DNA of 27,887 bases from Treponema sp. UBA792 (GCA_002296965.1 DBIW01000002.1:1-27887); one strand, 5' to 3'; numbered from the stretch's first letter, positions 1 to 8,323 are shown. A program made the numbers and translations. The notes: generated by a model not told the origin, from the letters alone.

Positions 1-206
1 AAAAGCGAAATTTTATAAAATATGACCTTTATGACCTTAAAACAAAATAGCTGTAGGTGTAGTTAATAATAAAAAATAAATTTCTATATCGTTTAACCCA
101 GTTGAGTTTCTAAAAAATTCATTTTTATTTTTAAGACTATTATGATAAAGTGCTTTAAAATAGTGTAATTTTGATAAATCATCTTAATTTTTTATAGGTG
201 TAAAAA
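1..206. other. AT-rich non-coding left edge
   Basis: This stretch is strongly AT-rich and holds no convincing ORF. It leads into the mnmA remnant, whose start at 207 is preceded by AGGTG, a weak ribosome binding site. A short direct repeat (ATGACCTT, twice between 23 and 38) is visible but has no evident role. The composition differs sharply from everything after about 1,080. Confidence 0.5.
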
Positions 207-1131
207 ATGAAATATATAATGCAGGAAATGCCAAAATCTGGTGATACAGTTGTTGTGGGAATGTCGGTGGTGTGGATTCTGCACTTACAGCGTTAATGCT
301 CAAAGAAAAAGGCTGTCGTGTAATAGGCGTGACAATGTCGCTTTGGGATGGACTTATGCCACAATTAAAAGGCGGACAAAAAATCAAACCGTCCTGTTAT
401 GGACCAAAGAAATCACAAATATTGCGGAGTGTCAGAAGTTTTGTGATGAAAATGATATTGAATATCATGTTGTTGATGTAAAAGAAATATATAAAAAAGA
501 AGTTTTGGAATATTTTAAAAATGAGTATAGAAATGGCAGAACGCCAAATCCTTGTATCAGGTGTAACAGACTGGTGAAATTTGGTGCGCTTTTGGAAGGT
601 GTCAAGAAACTTGGTATAGAATATGATTATTTTTGTACTGGACATTATGCAAAAATTGTCCGTCCTGAAAAAGGCGTTTTTGGTTCTGATATTAAACCTT
701 GTATGATTGCTGGTGCAGAAGATGTGTCAAAAGACCAAACATATTTTTTGTACAGAATTCCGTCAGAAATCCTTGAAAAAGTAAGATTTCCGCTTGCAAC
801 TATGAAGAAATCTGAGGTTTTTAGAATTGCACAGGAAGCAAACCTTCAGGCAGCGTCACGAGAAGAAAGTCAAGATTTTATTGGTGAAGAGTATTTTGAG
901 CTGATTTTTTCAGACAAACCTTCTGTTCCTGGTGATATTATAGATTTGGATGGTAAAGTTTTGGGACATCACAGAGGAATTGAACATTATACAGTGGGAC
1001 AACGTCGTGCACTCGGAGTTGCTGTTGGATATCCGGTTTATGTTCATTCAATAAAAGTAAAGTATGTTCCAGTTGAAGCAAGCGCACGCTCTGGTTTCGG
1101 GAAAACCGCCAGTTCCGCCAAACGGTTTTAA
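207..1131 (+). pseudogene. mnmA: mnmA remnant: tRNA-specific 2-thiouridylase with two frameshifts and a replaced C-terminus
   Basis: MnmA thiolates U34 of Lys, Glu and Gln tRNAs in the cytoplasm, using ATP and a sulfur relay. The family is recognisable from the PP-loop SGGVDS near 266-283, the NPCIRCNRLVKF segment around 545-582, the tRNA-facing KDQTYFLY segment around 730, and GHHRGIEHYTVGQRR around 964-1010. Reading needs three frames. One base is missing at about 266 (TCG-GTGGTG where TCG GGT GGT GTG is expected) and another at about 409 (CCA AAG then GAA ATC). Both look like a lost G. After YPVYVHSI (about 1050) the usual beta-barrel C-terminal domain is absent and unrelated residues run to a stop at 1131, just where AT-rich DNA gives way to GC-rich DNA. 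SQD is followed by FIGEEYF, so the second catalytic Cys of the E. coli enzyme is not seen. The two indels could be sequencing errors, but the lost C-terminus could not be explained that way. Confidence 0.8.
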
Positions 1132-1151
1132 GGCTCCTTTAAAATTTCACA

Positions 1152-1181
1152 CTTTCTGTAATTTTATCAGAAAGAGTTTTT
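1152..1181 (+). terminator. Possible intrinsic terminator after the mnmA remnant
   Basis: CTTTCTG at 1152-1158 pairs with CAGAAAG at 1168-1174 around a 9-nt loop and is followed by AGTTTTT. The 7-bp stem is A/T-rich and modest. It lies between the mnmA remnant and the trxB promoter, where a terminator would make sense. Confidence 0.4.
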
Positions 1182-1216
1182 ACATGCGTTTGCCCTGGCC
1201 TCCGCCGGGCTTTCCG

Positions 1217-1245
1217 TTGCGGTCTGCGTACAAAACTGGTATTAT
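1217..1245 (+). promoter_or_regulatory. Promoter of the trxB operon, predicted leaderless
   Basis: TTGCGG at 1217-1222, a 17-nt spacer, then TATTAT at 1240-1245. Six bases later comes the trxB ATG (1252), so transcription should start at or next to the A of the start codon. No Shine-Dalgarno precedes that ATG, which fits a leaderless mRNA. Confidence 0.6.
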
Positions 1246-1251
1246 CTTCGC

Positions 1252-2190
1252 ATGGAAAAAAAGGAATTCGACTATATCGTGATAGGCGGCGGAACCGCCG
1301 GACTTTCATCAGCCCTTTATGCGGCACGCGGCGGCCTTCGCGCAGTCGTCCTTGAGGGGCCGGAGCCCGGCGGCCAGGCGCTTCAGATAAACGGGCTTGA
1401 GAACTATCCCGGAATTTTCCCGCCCGTGAGCGGATATGATTTCATAGCTGGACTTAAAAGGCAGTGCGCGGAATTCGGCGCGGAATTCTCACGGGGCATG
1501 GCGCTTTCCATCGACCGGCCGGGAAATGAATTCACCGTCACGTCGGATTCGGGAATTTATTCCGCTCCGGCTGTCCTTGTCGCGACCGGAGCCTCTCACA
1601 GAAAACTCGGTGTTCCGGGAGAGGCGGAATTCACGGGAAGGGGCGTGTCGTACTGCGCCGTATGCGACGGCCCGTTTTTCAGGAACAGGAGAATAGTCGT
1701 TGCCGGCGGCGGGGATTCGGCGGTGAGCGAGGCGCTTTATCTGTCCTCGCTTTCGGACGATGTGACTGTGGTCCACAGGCGCGGGGAATTCCGCGCGCAG
1801 AAATCGCTTGTCGCCAGAATGGAGGCCGCCGGAATCCGTACCGTGACAGGAGCGCGCATCACGGAGATAATGGGGAAGGAGGGGCGCGTGGATGCGGTCG
1901 TATTGAAGGATTCCGTCTCCGGCAAGGAGTCGGTCCTTGGGACGGACGCGGTTTTCGTTTTTATCGGAATGGAGCCGAGAACGTCGCTGGTGGATAATCT
2001 TGCGAAGGATCCGGCAGGCTACATACTCGCCGGAGAAGACATGTCGACTTCGGTTCCGGGGCTTTTCGCGGCTGGAGACGTGCGGTCCAAGGCTCTGAGG
2101 CAGGTGGTCACGGCGGCATCGGACGGAGCTGCCGCGGCTTTCTCCGCCATGGAATATGTGCGCAAATTCAGGACGGGAGAACCAAGATGA
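1252..2190 (+). CDS. trxB: Thioredoxin-disulfide reductase
   Basis: This cytoplasmic FAD enzyme reduces thioredoxin with NADPH and keeps the thiol pool reduced. The 312 residues match the low-Mr bacterial family. The FAD-binding glycine motif GGGTAG is at residues 12-17, the redox-active pair CAVC at 135-138, the NADPH-binding GGGDSA at 152-157, and the FAD-binding segment around AAGDVRSK near residue 272. The start at 1252 is chosen because the N-terminus matches the family and the promoter's -10 box ends six bases upstream; there is no Shine-Dalgarno. The stop overlaps the start of the GH3 gene (ATGA), so it heads a three-gene operon with tatD. For oxygen-sensitive treponemes this is a main thiol-defence enzyme, but nothing in the sequence shows redox control of the promoter. 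Confidence 0.95.
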   Translation: MEKKEFDYIVIGGGTAGLSSALYAARGGLRAVVLEGPEPGGQALQINGLENYPGIFPPVSGYDFIAGLKRQCAEFGAEFSRGMALSIDRPGNEFTVTSDSGIYSAPAVLVATGASHRKLGVPGEAEFTGRGVSYCAVCDGPFFRNRRIVVAGGGDSAVSEALYLSSLSDDVTVVHRRGEFRAQKSLVARMEAAGIRTVTGARITEIMGKEGRVDAVVLKDSVSGKESVLGTDAVFVFIGMEPRTSLVDNLAKDPAGYILAGEDMSTSVPGLFAAGDVRSKALRQVVTAASDGAAAAFSAMEYVRKFRTGEPR

Positions 2191-3887
2191 GGCTGCGCGG
2201 TGCGGTATGGGTCATTGTGTTTTCCTCTTTGTGCGCATTTGCCGCGGCCCGGGAGCCGTCTGGAGCCGCCGGACTTCCAGACGACATAACATTCTGGAGC
2301 GACTATCCCTCGGACGAGCTTGCCGCGGCGATCGCCGACCGGATGACGGACACGGAGCTTTATTCGCAGATACTGATGTTCGGATGGGCCGGAGCCGAGC
2401 CGAACGAGCTTCTGTACCAGTGGGTCGAGCGCGGACTTGGAAGCGTCAAGGTTTTCGGATGGAACACGGATGACATAAATCTTGTGGCGAAATCCGTCTC
2501 GTCCCTTCAGCGCAGGGCGGGGCAGGGCAGATTCAGGATTCCGCTTTTTGTGGCGACCGATCAGGAGGGCGGCTGGATCCGCCATGTAAAGGGCGACACC
2601 GCGGTGACTCCCGGAAACATGGCCGTCGGAGCCTCCGGCTATCCCGCGGATTCCTGGTACAGCGCATATTATATCAGCCGCGAGATAAAGGCTCTCGGAA
2701 TAAACATGAATTTCGCGCCTACGGTGGATCTCTACACGAACAGGCAGTCCACGATAATCGGTTCCCGTTCCTTTGGAGACGATCCGGAGAAGTCCGGAAT
2801 TCTCGGCGCCGCTTTCGCCGCCGGAAGTGTGGCCGCCGGCGTGATTCCTACGGTGAAGCATTTTCCGGGGCATGGAGATACGGATCAGGATTCCCATCTC
2901 AGCCTTCCGGTCATCGACATAGACTACAAGACTTTTTCGGAGCGGGAGCTTGTTCCCTTCCTGTATCTGATCCGGGACAAGGTTCCGGCGGTGATGTCCG
3001 GCCATCTCAGTTTTCCGCGCATAGACACGAGTGGCGCGCCTGCGTCGCTCTCAAAATTTTTCCTGACGGATTTGCTCCGGGGCCGGCTCGGCTACGAGGG
3101 GCTGATAATAACCGATGACATGATGATGAACGGGGACACGATGTACGCAGGCTCCCTTTCGAACGCGTTCCGGATGGCTGTAGAGGCTGGAAACGACATA
3201 GTAATCTCCTCCACTACGGCGAGGCTCAACGAGGCTCTATGGACGGGCAACCTTGAGCTTATGACGACATCTCCTGCGTTCCGCTCAAGGGTCAGGGATG
3301 CCGCATACCGTGTCATAAAGGCGAAGCTGGACTACTTCAAGAGCGGAAACGCGGCGCCCCTTTATCCGGATCCGGCATCGATTCTGGAGCATGTCCCGGA
3401 CAGGGAGGGGCAGAAATTCTTTCTGGAGCAGGCCTGCCGCTCAATCACCGTGTTCAAGGAGGGGAGCCTGCCTCTCACCCCGGAGAATTCAGGACGCGTC
3501 CTTCTTGTGGGATTTTTTCCCGAATTCTTCGCCGAGGCTAAGAAGCGCTATCCTGGGGCCGGGGAATTCCGCTTCAACTACGAGATCGGACCTAATGAGA
3601 CCCAGTGGGTGTGCGACAATATAATGGACACGGCGGCCGGATATGACACTGTTGTCGTATGTGTCGCAAGCGCCAGGCACGCGCGGATTGCCGAGACATT
3701 CAGGAATTCCGGAAAAAAAGTGATAGTCCTTTCCATGATGTCGCCAGTCTATTCGGAGAGTCTCACCTGGGCCGACTCGATTCTGATGTGCTACAGCTGG
3801 AGCGGATATTCGATCCGCGCCCTTGTCTCGGTCCTCCGCGGCGAAATTCAGGCGAGAGGCACGCTTCCTTACGGCCTTTCAAAATGA
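2187..3887 (+). CDS. nagZ: Glycoside hydrolase family 3 beta-N-acetylhexosaminidase (NagZ-like), exported
   Basis: GH3 beta-N-acetylglucosaminidases remove terminal GlcNAc from muropeptides or chitooligosaccharides. The N-terminus (residues 1-21) is a signal peptide: a basic start, then a hydrophobic stretch ending in Ala-Ala-Ala. The protein is thus likely periplasmic or lipid-side, unlike cytoplasmic E. coli NagZ. The diagnostic loop KHFPGHGDTDQDSH is at residues 224-237, giving the Asp-His dyad (D235/H237) used as acid/base in the NagZ group. The nucleophile is expected at D310 in IITDDMMM. The 566-residue length includes a C-terminal domain of about 200 residues, as in two-domain NagZ enzymes of Gram-positive bacteria. 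The ATG overlaps the trxB stop, with GGGAG ten bases upstream. Peptidoglycan recycling is the favoured role; a dietary-glycan role is possible. Confidence 0.88.
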   Translation: MRLRGAVWVIVFSSLCAFAAAREPSGAAGLPDDITFWSDYPSDELAAAIADRMTDTELYSQILMFGWAGAEPNELLYQWVERGLGSVKVFGWNTDDINLVAKSVSSLQRRAGQGRFRIPLFVATDQEGGWIRHVKGDTAVTPGNMAVGASGYPADSWYSAYYISREIKALGINMNFAPTVDLYTNRQSTIIGSRSFGDDPEKSGILGAAFAAGSVAAGVIPTVKHFPGHGDTDQDSHLSLPVIDIDYKTFSERELVPFLYLIRDKVPAVMSGHLSFPRIDTSGAPASLSKFFLTDLLRGRLGYEGLIITDDMMMNGDTMYAGSLSNAFRMAVEAGNDIVISSTTARLNEALWTGNLELMTTSPAFRSRVRDAAYRVIKAKLDYFKSGNAAPLYPDPASILEHVPDREGQKFFLEQACRSITVFKEGSLPLTPENSGRVLLVGFFPEFFAEAKKRYPGAGEFRFNYEIGPNETQWVCDNIMDTAAGYDTVVVCVASARHARIAETFRNSGKKVIVLSMMSPVYSESLTWADSILMCYSWSGYSIRALVSVLRGEIQARGTLPYGLSK

Positions 3888-3894
3888 GGTATAT

Positions 3895-4800
3895 ATGTTT
3901 TCTGATACGCATTTTCATTTTCTCCATACTGTAGAGATTCTTGGAATTCATGAAGGCGGCAGGATTCTGTCCGGAATGGCGGACAGAGACTGTTTCTTCG
4001 GACTTGACATAGGAACTGATGCCGCGGATCTTGCCGGAAGACAGGACTGTGTCCTCCGCGCGATATCGGAAATAGGTGATGAAGCCGCGGCGGAAAAATG
4101 CAGGCGTTTCATCCGTTTCTCAGCCGGAATCTGGCCTGACCTGGAGAGCATAAGGAACCGCCTTGAGCGGATGGAGGTGCTCTCCGCGCAGATCGGCTCG
4201 GCGGCTGAGAATTCCGGAAACGGCCCGCTGGACCGGAAGATTGCCGCGGTCGGAGAATGCGGGATTGACCATCACTGGAATCCGTCCGGCGCCGACGGCC
4301 GAAGCGGAGCCGGTTTCTCCTCGGATGACTTTGACGGCGAGAGGGAGCTTTTCATGATGCAGCTGGAGCTTGCGCGCCGGCTGGAGCTGCCTGTGATAGT
4401 CCACAGCCGCGACGCGTTCGACGACACGCTCGGATGCATAAGGGATTCCGGATGGAGCCGCGGAGTCATCCACTGCTTCAGCTACGGAATCAGCGAGGCG
4501 CGCGCGTTCCTTGACCTGGGCTGGTATATAAGTCTGAGCGGAGGAATCACATATACGAAAAGGAGCAGGATGGACGGGATGAGGGAGCTTCTGGAATTCA
4601 TTCCGGATGACCGGATTCTGTGCGAGACTGACTCTCCGTATCTTGCGCCCGTTCCGTTCCGCGGAAAGACGGACACGCCGCTTCTTGTGGACAACACATA
4701 CCGTTTCGCCGCGGAGATGAGAGGAACCGATGAATTCTCGCTCAGCAGGACCGTCGACCGGAACATATCCTCCCTTTTCGGCATGAATCCGGCTCAGTAG
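3895..4800 (+). CDS. tatD: TatD family metal-dependent hydrolase / 3'-5' DNase
   Basis: TatD proteins are TIM-barrel amidohydrolase-type metalloenzymes with 3'-5' exonuclease activity on DNA and RNA, cytoplasmic and linked to DNA repair. The metal ligands are visible in order: DTHFHF at the very N-terminus, the GECGIDHHW loop, HSRDAF, HCFSYG and the C-terminal CETDSPYL. The start at 3895 is chosen over an earlier in-frame codon because DTHFHF should lie near residue 4 and because GAGG lies 7 bases upstream. The insertion between residues 60 and 120 is somewhat long (301 residues in total; 255-270 is usual). It is 7 bases downstream of the GH3 gene, so cotranscribed. Its stop codon overlaps the stop region of the convergent minus-strand gene by 7 bp, with no terminator between them. 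Confidence 0.9.
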   Translation: MFSDTHFHFLHTVEILGIHEGGRILSGMADRDCFFGLDIGTDAADLAGRQDCVLRAISEIGDEAAAEKCRRFIRFSAGIWPDLESIRNRLERMEVLSAQIGSAAENSGNGPLDRKIAAVGECGIDHHWNPSGADGRSGAGFSSDDFDGERELFMMQLELARRLELPVIVHSRDAFDDTLGCIRDSGWSRGVIHCFSYGISEARAFLDLGWYISLSGGITYTKRSRMDGMRELLEFIPDDRILCETDSPYLAPVPFRGKTDTPLLVDNTYRFAAEMRGTDEFSLSRTVDRNISSLFGMNPAQ

Positions 4801-6677
4801 TTGCTGACGAGTCTGAGTATGTAAAGCTCCACGTATTCCGTAAGGGACTTGCTGTCCTTTATCTTCTGCATGTTCGGAGTTCTGACCAGCGTCGCGGCGA
4901 GATTCTTCACCCTTTCCTTTGTGAATGTCGAGGCTGTCAGCGTCTTCATAACGCGTCGCGTGTAGTCGCGGATAAGGCTGTTCACGTCCTCCGTGAGCTG
5001 TATGTTCGCCTCTTTTGTCAGCATCCTGTTCCACTGTCCGCACAGAAAGTCAAGCTCCCTGTCAACGGTGGAGCCTTCCGGAACGAATTCGCTGAAAAGC
5101 TCGCCCGCCTTCTTTGATACGGCTTCCTGTCTGGACATCGTCTTTCCAGGCTTTTTGGCTGACAGGGTCTCCTGTACGGCCGCCGGCTGCTTCTCCTGCC
5201 CTTTCTGCTTTTTCCGTCCGTTGAGGGCCGCGATAATCCAGGAAATCAGGGGAATCGTGTATATGAACGGAAGCTTTGTCTTGGCGAGCGACAGAATTTT
5301 GGTCCTGTCGAGCATCAGCAGGTCGCTCAGGGGACGGAGCTTTCCGTCAAGGAAAATATGGAATCCTATTGAATTCGTGTCGTCCTTCTCGTACGCCATG
5401 AATGTCATGAAATTTGAGCTGAGAATCGCATGGAGCACCGGCGATAACTCCTCCACCTTTTTTGCAAGGCAGGCCTCAAACTGGGCGTCATCGCCCATTT
5501 CCGGCAGCCTGTCATAGTTCAGCAGTCTTCCGTACCATTCCTGCACCAGAGCCGATTCGATCGCGCCGTGCGCCTCATTGCACAGCCTCACCGTCAGCTG
5601 GAGAACCTTGGATTTGTATACATAGTACTGCGTCCCTGATTCCGGTTTGAACGTCAGCAGCTTTGGAAGCTCGTTCGCCGCGCTTTCCGTCGTCATCTTC
5701 TGAAGGAAGTCCCTGAGCTCATCCTCGGAATACTGTCCGTAGAGAAGCCTTCCGCCCGCATCATGGAATTTGAGAATCTGGTCCATAGAGTGGAAATACG
5801 GCGCCTCTCCCAATGCCGACGTCAGGTTTCTGAACGCCTCCCGTTTCTGCTCCTCCTGCTGGAATTTTGTCTTGAGGAAGATGTTGTAGCTTTCTGTTAT
5901 CTCTATGGCCTGGAGGATGTTCGTGTCCTCAGTTGTCCTGTCCTGAATTTTCTCAAAATCCTGACGGATATAATAGCAGAGCTGGTTCCACAGATAGTAG
6001 TCATCGCCCTCATGCAGGTCGATGAAGCCTTTCTGCTTCGGATTCACGAAATACTCAAAGAAATTCTTTATGGTGATTTCCTTGCCCGCGTTGGTGCTCC
6101 TGAGTTTCTTGAGGAAATAGTCGTGGAATTCCTCCTTTGCGAGCAGGTGCCTGATTTTCTGCTGTGCGGTTTCCAGCAGGACTTTTACCGGAACGCACGC
6201 GGGAAGGACAAGTGGAGCAATATCATGCTTGAAATTTATTATGTACAGTTCAGGCGACTTGAGGTTCTGCCGATCCATGGCTGCTGTGATGTATTCGCCG
6301 ATCTGCTTTTTCTCTACGGACTGGAACGGAAAAAGTTTGGGCAGATCCGTGGCGACCGGATAGGCGATCACCTCGTTCGTGAGGATTTCCTTGTACTGGT
6401 TCGCGTATTTTACCGAGAAGAACGAGATAGATACAATTGTCTTTTTTGTTCCGTTCATGACGACGGCCGCAAGATGCTTTTCCTGAAGCCCCTGAAGTTC
6501 CGCCGACACGGTTTCGGCCGGATCTCCCAGGTATTTCACAAGTTCCGACTGCTCCTCAACATGATGCTCGGCGTATTTTTTCACATAACTACAGAATTCC
6601 CTGAAGTCGATGAACGGAGATTTCTGTTTCTCCGCATAGAATCTGATTATTGAGCTTAAGTTGGAAGTCGTGACCAT
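4794..6677 (-). CDS. Unrecognised 627-residue protein, probably lineage-specific to treponemes
   Basis: I do not recognise a named family. The protein is acidic to neutral, rich in Lys, Glu, Leu and aromatics, and predicted mostly helical. There is no N-terminal signal peptide. One hydrophobic stretch at about residues 470-487 (FIYTIPLISWIIAAL) is followed by a Lys/Gln/Pro/Ala-rich linker (about 488-515) and a helical C-terminal region of about 110 residues. This suggests a cytoplasmic N-terminal part, a possible single membrane segment or buried helix, and a tethered C-terminal domain. Codon use matches the neighbours, which supports a real, resident gene. It stands alone, with its own promoter just upstream and convergent with tatD. 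The start at 6677 is preceded by a -10-like box ending 9 bases away and has no Shine-Dalgarno. Confidence 0.8.
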   Translation of the reverse strand: MVTTSNLSSIIRFYAEKQKSPFIDFREFCSYVKKYAEHHVEEQSELVKYLGDPAETVSAELQGLQEKHLAAVVMNGTKKTIVSISFFSVKYANQYKEILTNEVIAYPVATDLPKLFPFQSVEKKQIGEYITAAMDRQNLKSPELYIINFKHDIAPLVLPACVPVKVLLETAQQKIRHLLAKEEFHDYFLKKLRSTNAGKEITIKNFFEYFVNPKQKGFIDLHEGDDYYLWNQLCYYIRQDFEKIQDRTTEDTNILQAIEITESYNIFLKTKFQQEEQKREAFRNLTSALGEAPYFHSMDQILKFHDAGGRLLYGQYSEDELRDFLQKMTTESAANELPKLLTFKPESGTQYYVYKSKVLQLTVRLCNEAHGAIESALVQEWYGRLLNYDRLPEMGDDAQFEACLAKKVEELSPVLHAILSSNFMTFMAYEKDDTNSIGFHIFLDGKLRPLSDLLMLDRTKILSLAKTKLPFIYTIPLISWIIAALNGRKKQKGQEKQPAAVQETLSAKKPGKTMSRQEAVSKKAGELFSEFVPEGSTVDRELDFLCGQWNRMLTKEANIQLTEDVNSLIRDYTRRVMKTLTASTFTKERVKNLAATLVRTPNMQKIKDSKSLTEYVELYILRLVSNY

Positions 6678-6686
6678 GATTCGCAG

Positions 6687-6715
6687 ATTTTATAATATTA
6701 TTTATATTTAAACAA
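6687..6715 (-). promoter_or_regulatory. Promoter of the 627-residue gene, near-leaderless
   Basis: On the minus strand TTGTTT (6715-6710), a 17-nt spacer and TAAAAT (6692-6687) precede the ATG at 6677 by 9 nt. The region is so AT-rich that alternative -10 boxes (TATTAT, TATAAA) overlap it, so the exact start of transcription is uncertain. It lies back to back with the uraA promoter. Confidence 0.45.
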
Positions 6716-6724
6716 GTATGAATA

Positions 6725-6753
6725 TTTTCATGGCCCGCGTTTTGTGATATACT
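6725..6753 (+). promoter_or_regulatory. Promoter of uraA
   Basis: TTTTCA at 6725-6730, a 17-nt spacer, then TATACT at 6748-6753. Transcription would start near 6760, giving a leader of about 33 nt that contains AGGAG 9 bases before the ATG. The same two hexamers and spacer recur upstream of fliF. Confidence 0.55.
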
Positions 6754-6792
6754 GCGTCAGTTTATATATTCAATTTTTCAGGAGATAATCGT

Positions 6793-8088
6793 ATGGATTC
6801 TCAGATTTACGGACCGCACGACAAGCCCCCGCTTCAGAAGTGGATTCCGCTCAGTTTCCAGCATGTGTTCGCCATGTTCGGAGCTACGGTTCTTGTTCCG
6901 CTTCTTACGGGACTCAGCACATCGACCGCGCTGTTCACTGCCGGCACCGGCACGCTCATTTACATAGCGATAACCGGCGCCAAGGTTCCGGCGTTCCTCG
7001 GCTCGTCGTTCGCATTCATTCCCGCCCTGATTGCCATAGGGCAGCAGTACGGAGTGGCATACGCGATGGGAGGCTCGATTTTTGCCGGTATTTTCTATTG
7101 TATTGTCGCGGCCGTAATAAGGGTAGCCGGAAAAGGCTGGATCGACAGGGCGCTTCCTCCTGTGGTGATCGGCTCCGTGATAATCGTGATCGGACTCGGA
7201 CTCGCTCCTACCGCCATAAACGAGGCCTTCTATAACAACGGTGAATATTCTCTCGTCTGCCTGAGTATCGCCTTTGTCACCCTTTCCATTGCCGTCGTAG
7301 CCACAATATTCTTCAGGGGATTTTTCAACACGCTTTCGATTCTGATCGGACTTGTCGGAGGCTATATTTTCACACTGGTGATGGGGTTGTTTTTCCCGGC
7401 CTATCATCTGATTGACTTTGCCGCGGTAAAGGAGGCCAGGTGGTTCGCGCTGCCGTTCCTTCAGACCGGAGCGGACGGACATTATTTCTGGATGGCGCCT
7501 AAATTCAATTTTGTGGCGATTCTTACATTCGTGATTGTGTCGATTTCGACCGTATGCGAGCATCTGGGCGATACTCTTACCACATCGACTGTCGTCGGAA
7601 AGGATTTCTACAAGGATCCGGGGCTTCACCGTACTCTTGCCGGTGACGGACTTGCGACTGCCTGGGCCGCGCTTTGGGGAGGACCGCCGAACACGACTTA
7701 CGGCGAGAACATCGGCGTTATGGCCATAACAAAAGTCTATTCGGTCTGGGTGATAGGAGGAGCCGCCGTCATCGCTGTGCTTCTGTCCTTCTGCCAGAAA
7801 TTCGGGGCGCTGATTTCGACGATTCCGACCCCTGTGCTTGGTGGAATCTGCACGCTTCTCTACGGACTTATCGCCTCAAGCGGACTCAGGACTATAGTCG
7901 AGAGCGGCGTCAATTATCAGGACAAGCGCAACCTGACAATTTCGTCAGTCATACTTGTTCTTGGAATCGGCGGCGGAGTTCTCCAGTTCAAAATCGGGGA
8001 CAGCTTCAATTTCAGCCTCGGAGGAGTCGCCCTTGCGACTGTCGCCGGAATCGTGCTGAATCTTGTGATTCCAAAGTCCGAGAAATAG
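6793..8088 (+). CDS. uraA: NCS2 family uracil/xanthine permease
   Basis: NCS2 permeases import uracil (or xanthine) with protons across the inner membrane. The 431 residues hold about a dozen to fourteen hydrophobic segments in the UraA fold. The early FQHVFAMFGATVLVP segment (about residues 20-35) is the family hallmark. ISTVCEHLGDTLTTS (about 240-255) carries the conserved substrate-binding Glu, and GGPPNTTYGENIG (about 295-307) carries the second Glu of the site. The ATG at 6793 has AGGAG 9 bases upstream. It is a single-gene unit ending at a strong bidirectional terminator. Uracil is the likeliest substrate because the closest motif matches are to UraA, but xanthine is not excluded. No PyrR-type attenuator is visible in the short leader. 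Confidence 0.92.
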   Translation: MDSQIYGPHDKPPLQKWIPLSFQHVFAMFGATVLVPLLTGLSTSTALFTAGTGTLIYIAITGAKVPAFLGSSFAFIPALIAIGQQYGVAYAMGGSIFAGIFYCIVAAVIRVAGKGWIDRALPPVVIGSVIIVIGLGLAPTAINEAFYNNGEYSLVCLSIAFVTLSIAVVATIFFRGFFNTLSILIGLVGGYIFTLVMGLFFPAYHLIDFAAVKEARWFALPFLQTGADGHYFWMAPKFNFVAILTFVIVSISTVCEHLGDTLTTSTVVGKDFYKDPGLHRTLAGDGLATAWAALWGGPPNTTYGENIGVMAITKVYSVWVIGGAAVIAVLLSFCQKFGALISTIPTPVLGGICTLLYGLIASSGLRTIVESGVNYQDKRNLTISSVILVLGIGGGVLQFKIGDSFNFSLGGVALATVAGIVLNLVIPKSEK

Positions 8089-8104
8089 AATCCGGACATG
8101 ATGA

Positions 8105-8152
8105 AAAAAGCCGCGCCGTAACAAGTTGAACTTAGTCACGGCGCGGCTTTTT
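8105..8152. terminator. Bidirectional intrinsic terminator between uraA and tRNA-Pro
   Basis: Fifteen-base perfect arms at 8105-8119 and 8138-8152 (A5-GCCGCGCCGT and its complement) enclose an 18-nt loop. A tracts on the left and T tracts on the right provide a U-run in both directions. It ends uraA on the plus strand 16 bases after its stop, and the tRNA-Pro transcript on the minus strand 3 bases after its 3' end. Confidence 0.92.
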
Positions 8153-8155
8153 GTT

Positions 8156-8229
8156 TCGGGCAACCGGAATTCGAATCCGGGACCTCATGCCCCCCAGACA
8201 TGCACGCTAACCAACTGCGCTATTGCCCG
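8156..8229 (-). tRNA. tRNA-Pro (anticodon GGG)
   Basis: The minus strand folds into a full cloverleaf. The acceptor stem CGGGCAA/TTGCCCG is 7 perfect pairs; the D stem is GCGC/GCGT with loop AGTTGGTTA; the anticodon stem CATGT/GCATG has loop CTGGGGG; and the T arm is CCGGA-TTCGAAT-TCCGG. The anticodon GGG is at 8195-8193 and reads CCC and CCU. C1:G72 with discriminator A73 is the bacterial proline-tRNA identity pattern. The 3' CCA is not encoded (AAC follows), so it must be added by the CCA-adding enzyme. It has its own promoter and terminator. Confidence 0.96.
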
Positions 8230-8242
8230 TCAGATGGAGCAT

Positions 8243-8271
8243 ATTATATAGAATGAAAAATCAAAGGTCAA
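8243..8271 (-). promoter_or_regulatory. Promoter of tRNA-Pro
   Basis: On the minus strand TTGACC (8271-8266), a 17-nt spacer and a perfect TATAAT (8248-8243) lie 13 nt before tRNA position 1. This is one of the strongest-looking sigma-70 promoters in the window, as expected for a stable RNA. A 5' precursor of about 6 nt would be removed by RNase P. Confidence 0.75.
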
Positions 8272-8323
8272 TGATTCCGCGGCAGGATTTTCAATGATTT
8301 TGCGCCGCCGTCCGGAAAATTGA

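Noticed and set aside
2019..3005. A 328-codon minus-strand open frame opposite trxB and the GH3 gene
   Set aside because: The plus strand carries clear GH3 and TrxB motifs; the minus reading is low-complexity Arg/Gly/His-rich and is explained by codon bias.
5763..6653. A 296-codon plus-strand open frame inside the 627-residue minus-strand gene
   Set aside because: The composition resembles an antisense translation (Leu/Phe/Val-rich, no motif). The minus-strand frame is longer, has a fitting promoter and uses the local codon preference.
8156..8229. The tRNA as a possible integration attachment site
   Set aside because: No integrase gene or repeated tRNA 3' end was seen nearby, and the gene is flanked by its own promoter and terminator.
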